Shown piece by piece: positions 60,461 to 64,000 of a stretch of 64,000 nucleotides of DNA. Every line of letters starts with the position of its first letter. The stretch's first letter is position 1. This stretch comes from Lycorma delicatula (lineage: Eukaryota > Arthropoda > Insecta > Hemiptera > Fulgoridae), in assembly GCF_047948215.1 (NCBI RefSeq), contig NC_134462.1, forward strand, positions 114,899,937-114,963,936, written 5' to 3'. The notes under the pieces are model-generated. The model had not been told where the DNA came from, did no database searches, and saw only the letters and a list, made by a program, of their open reading frames with translations. Position numbers and translations under genes: made by a program.

Positions 60461-62267
60461 AAAATATAAATATCAACTTACATGTCAAAAAATTGGTAAT
60501 GAGGGAACAGATAAATTATAAAGATCAACAAAATATATTTTTAATTAACAATATTGTAATATATTTATTGGCTGATTATGCAAATATATTTTTTCCTGTA
60601 ATTTGTTTAATTCTGTGATTTTTTAATTCAAATTGCTCTTCTTGGGAATGAATTTGTGGCAGAGAAGAACCCGGTACCTAAATGGAGCATTATAAAAAAA
60701 TACATTTGGGCGGCGGTAATGAAATAAGATAGACCAGTTCAAATTGATTTATCTCGGTATTACCCATCTTATCTTTACAAATATTTTGGGAATTCCTCCG
60801 GATTGTGGACTTGATTAAATACTCAATTTTTTATCCAGATTTGCACAGTATACCTAATTACTTAACCTATAATTATAATAATAATATTCATATTATTATT
60901 ATTAGAAAGAATAAAAGAAACCAGGACAAAGTTAAAATAATTGACAGCAGGCAAATGAACGGGTCGGACATTGTATGAAAAGAAAATGTTTAACGGTGAA
61001 TGGTTTAGTAAATGAAGAAAAAGGAAGAGGAGAAAAAGGTTTCAAATGCCCGGTTGGGATTATGGAAAATTACTAAAAGACAAAGTGAATGGCGCAAGAT
61101 AAGGTAGAGATTGTCCATAAAAAGACCTGCCAATGGCAGAACACAATGAATGAAATGAATATTTATCGGGTAAAACAGAGGCTTTTACCTTTAATTATTT
61201 CATACATATATGTGTACATAAGAGAATAAATCTAGAGCTGATATTCTGTTCAACAATCTATTCTCATTACCAATGCAGTATAATGTTAAAGCTTTCCTAA
61301 AACAGGGGTGACTGTATGTTATTGTCATTTATCGGCTAATTAGTCGATACCCTTCAGAAAAGGACGCGTTAAAATAATTTTTCACTTTAATTAATTTAAA
61401 ATTTACAAGTGATGGGATTTTGTTAGAATATTTGATGAAAAGATTAAAATATAAGAAGAGAAATAAAAACTAATCAAATCTGTTACTATACTGACTAATA
61501 ATTAATAATAAATATCGTGGAAATACACAGCATTCTGCTGCATAAACTCAACCTTGTTATACTACAAGAAAACAAGCGGCTTTTTTTATGTAGTAACAAG
61601 TTCGCGTAGCACAGTCAAGAGAATAAAAGTTTATCTTAGAATCGATATAAAACTGGTGGGGCACCTAATTGGATTGGTCAGGTCTCTTGTTAGACGTAGC
61701 CTAGCTAGGCTAGCCGGGTCAAGCCTCCTACACTGTAAGGAATTACGGCCCGAGCAAAAACCGGCATAGTAGCCTTCTCACAACAGTACTACACAACACA
61801 GCAATAACTGTCACAAATCTAAAATCTTCAACCTTTTCTCATCCCCCTGGTAGTTACTTTCAACCGAGCCAAACCTAACCAGATCCTTCCACCCCGGTTC
61901 TCAATTAGATCTTATTACCCACACTTTTTTCTTCTTTACAGTGTCTTCTTTCATTTTAAGATTCATTGTGAGCGAAAGAAAACGCTTGATTCAATCAAAC
62001 ACTGAAGGCAAAACGATGACTAAACAAAATGTTCTATGAACTATACAAGTACCTTACTTTAAAACAACGTAAAAAAAGAAATCTTCAAATCAGAATCGTA
62101 CGGAGTTTTACTATCGCTGAATTATAGTTACTATTTAAAAAAAAAAAACTAACAAAACGTACTTTCTGCTCTTTCATAAAAAAAAATATATAAGTTTATT
62201 ATTATTAATTTATTTTCTTTTTTAATAATTATAGGCAACACCTAATAACACTTGCTGATCCAATTTT
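60461..62267. other. AT-rich unassigned DNA, possible LINE remnant
   Basis: No gene is certain. Positions 60,900-61,140 have a lysine/arginine-rich look, and the last part reads DYGKLLKDKVNGAR ... PMAEHNE in a broken frame, possibly a decayed LINE C-terminus. The GC-richer 61,640-61,760 has no family match. Confidence 0.35.
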
Positions 62268-62355
62268 GTAGCGTCTAAAAAATGCCAAGCCTAAGGGATT
62301 CAAACCCAGGATGTTCCGGATGAAAGTTGAGAACTTACAGTGTGAGCTATAGTTG
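62268..62355 (-). mobile_element. SINE type 1, head copy
   Basis: The minus strand reads tctcaactttcatccggaac, then ggtttgaatccc (B box with one change) and ggcattttttagacgctac, aligning with the head of the complete copies at 5674 and 60,288. Tail missing. Confidence 0.7.
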
Positions 62356-62846
62356 TAAAAAAAATGTGAGAATTTCGTTGAAAAAATATAAACAAAGTAT
62401 TATCACTTCACATATAAGTAAAACTAATTTTTCACAATTGGTACAAATAAACTAAGGTCGTCCGCGAGATTCGCAGGAGAAGTTATAGTTTGCCTTACTT
62501 TTAATAATATTCTAATAGTAAAAAATAAATATGAACCTAAGCGGGTTTAAACAGATCATATTATTGCGTAATATAAAAATACTCTTGCCTTTATTAGGTT
62601 AATCATTATTAACAAAAAAAGGTTATAGCTGGAAGCAATTAAAATTAAAATATTGAACTAAAAGAGATTGAACAAATATATCTAAAAATAAGAAGAAATT
62701 ACATTTTATAATTAATTCATCTCAGTATTAAAAAAATAAAGTAAATAAAAGCGTTGAATTGCATTATATGAATCCAATTAATGTAAAATATAAAAGTATC
62801 CTTTATTTTGAACATAAAAATGTTTCTAATATAAAATTTTAAAAAA
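62356..62846. other. AT-rich unassigned DNA
   Basis: Nothing recognised. Confidence 0.5.
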
Positions 62847-63552
62847 AACTGTTGTGGACACCACATGACTTCCTTGTACGCTTATTAAATTACATAAACT
62901 TTTTAAAAAAATGAAAAGTACATAAAATTTTATTTTAATAATAACTTCTGTTGTATATATATTTTTATAGTTAATATTGAAGTATTATTTATTGAAAAAA
63001 TATTTTACAATCAGAGGTTAATAATTATTAATAAATCAATATATATAAATTTAAAAAAAAATAAAAAAAAAAGGAAATCAAGTCTGATTCGAACTGTAAG
63101 ATCCAAATATTTCATTAATTAAAGTTTTATTTGGCTATAACTCTGGAACCAATGAAAACAAGTACTACTTTACGATATATCGTTGAAAAGCTCTCGATGA
63201 GGGCATATTATTACTGCAGTTAAGAAAAAGTACAAAATCCAAATTTTTTAGATTTTGTCCTTTTTTGGACAATTTTGGTTCAGTTGATTATAATCAAAAG
63301 GGAGATGCACAACTAGATGTTACAACAGTCCTAAATCCAAAATTTCAACATCCTATGGCTAACCGTTTTTGAGTATGGTTAGCCATACATACGTACGGAC
63401 GTACTTATGTACGTACGTCCGTACGTACAGACGTCTCGCCGAAACTAGAGAAAATGGTTTCAGGGATGGTCAAAATAGGTATCGCCATTGAAATCTGAAA
63501 ACTGAAATTTTTCGTGATCACAATACTTCCTTTACTTCGTACAAAGAAATAA
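62847..63552 (+). repeat. Rep1 copy H, near full length
   Basis: Left end gttgtggacaccacatgac with acttccttgtacg; right end acttcgtacaaagaaataaaa. The internal cgta tract is expanded into a perfect 15-bp inverted repeat (63,390-63,404 and 63,413-63,427), and a short gtatgg/ccatac pair precedes it. Confidence 0.9.
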
Positions 63553-64000
63553 AAAAAGAAGATTGTTAACTACAGTAAACAGTATAAAACGGTAGATTCT
63601 TTTCAATTGCAACTTGCAAAAAGAAATCGCGAGTGGAGAAAGAAATGTGGCAAACGAAAGAGTTATCCGTTTAAAGTTACTGTAGGATAACAACATTATT
63701 ACTGACCGTACATTATTACTGACCGTCTCGCATTGCAAATGATTTGTGTTGTAGATGATCCCAAAACAGCAACTGAACAAGTAAATATTTTAGAAGAAAC
63801 AGCACAAAGAACAGAACAAAATATCTTACAATATTAAAATCTACGATAGATATCAAGAAAGCCCACTTTTTAAAAATAACAGGTATTGAAAAAAGTAATG
63901 TGTTTAAAAACTTCGAAGAAACGACAGAATAGAATTATTAAGAAAAAATATCCTGACAGATCGAGGGAACAAAGCCGAATTGAGCTATCGTCTTAACAAA
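63553..64000 (+). pseudogene. LINE RT fragment running off the window
   Basis: Plus strand 63,720-63,835 reads LALQMICVVDDPKTATEQV, NILEETAQRTEQNI, resembling RT motif C (YADD in active enzymes; here VVDD) and the helix after it. Near the window end, in another frame, LTDRGNKAELSYRLNK matches the GRNKAEI..RLNKA block that follows the YLG motif in many LINEs. A perfect 17-bp tandem duplication (63,693-63,709 and 63,710-63,726) lies just upstream. It is probably a pseudogene; the rest is outside the window. Confidence 0.5.

Overview
The window is AT-rich, intron/intergenic-like eukaryotic DNA and is best read as a piece of an insect genome. The evidence is indirect: mariner-type transposons, R1/LOA-like and RTE-like non-LTR retrotransposons, a Penelope-like element, tRNA-derived SINEs, long (TA)n, (TG)n, (AC)n and (GA)n microsatellites, no operons, and no long host open reading frame. 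A hemipteran-like host is possible but is not proven by anything seen here.

Layout. 1-6.6 kb: an AT-rich lead-in, a copy of an abundant ~0.7 kb dispersed family (called Rep1 here) split by a 449-bp LINE 3' end, two gag-like 5' fragments in opposite orientation, a SINE with a 13-bp target duplication, and an RTE-like LINE tail. 9.7-11.8 kb: a complete 1.3-kb Tc1/mariner-superfamily element (TA duplication, inverted ends, transposase with one N-terminal frameshift) followed by an R1-like LINE fragment. 15.7-18.5 kb: Penelope-like remnants (RT and GIY-YIG pieces) with inverted terminal blocks, and a non-autonomous repeat carrying a hairpin with a hammerhead-like core. 19-24.6 kb: Rep1 copies, SINEs and LINE tails. 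25.8-28.6 kb: an internally deleted mariner, itself interrupted by a 1.83-kb R1-like LINE with a 12-bp target duplication. 29-48 kb: more Rep1, SINE and LINE tails; one plausible host exon lies at 35,850-35,997 on the minus strand. 49.2-50.2 kb: a second GC-rich R1-like LINE. 52.3-53.2 kb: a degraded IS630/Tc1-type transposase next to a Rep1 fragment. 56.2-57.7 kb: a pogo/Tigger-like element. 59-64 kb: a SINE ending in a BovB/RTE-type tail, further SINEs, Rep1, and an RT fragment running off the end.

How it fits together. Almost everything recognisable is transposon-derived, and most of it is broken. The LINE fragments could in principle have supplied the enzymes that mobilised the SINEs: two different tRNA-like SINE heads share one 3' tail, and one copy carries a BovB-like tail. 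The nested insertions and their target duplications give a relative order of events. Rep1 is the largest structure without an identified coding parent: eight copies are dated relative to other insertions, share 13-bp inverted ends and carry no evident protein. No CRISPR, rRNA gene, convincing functional tRNA gene or bacterial-type feature was seen. All similarity statements are from reading by eye; no database search was run.
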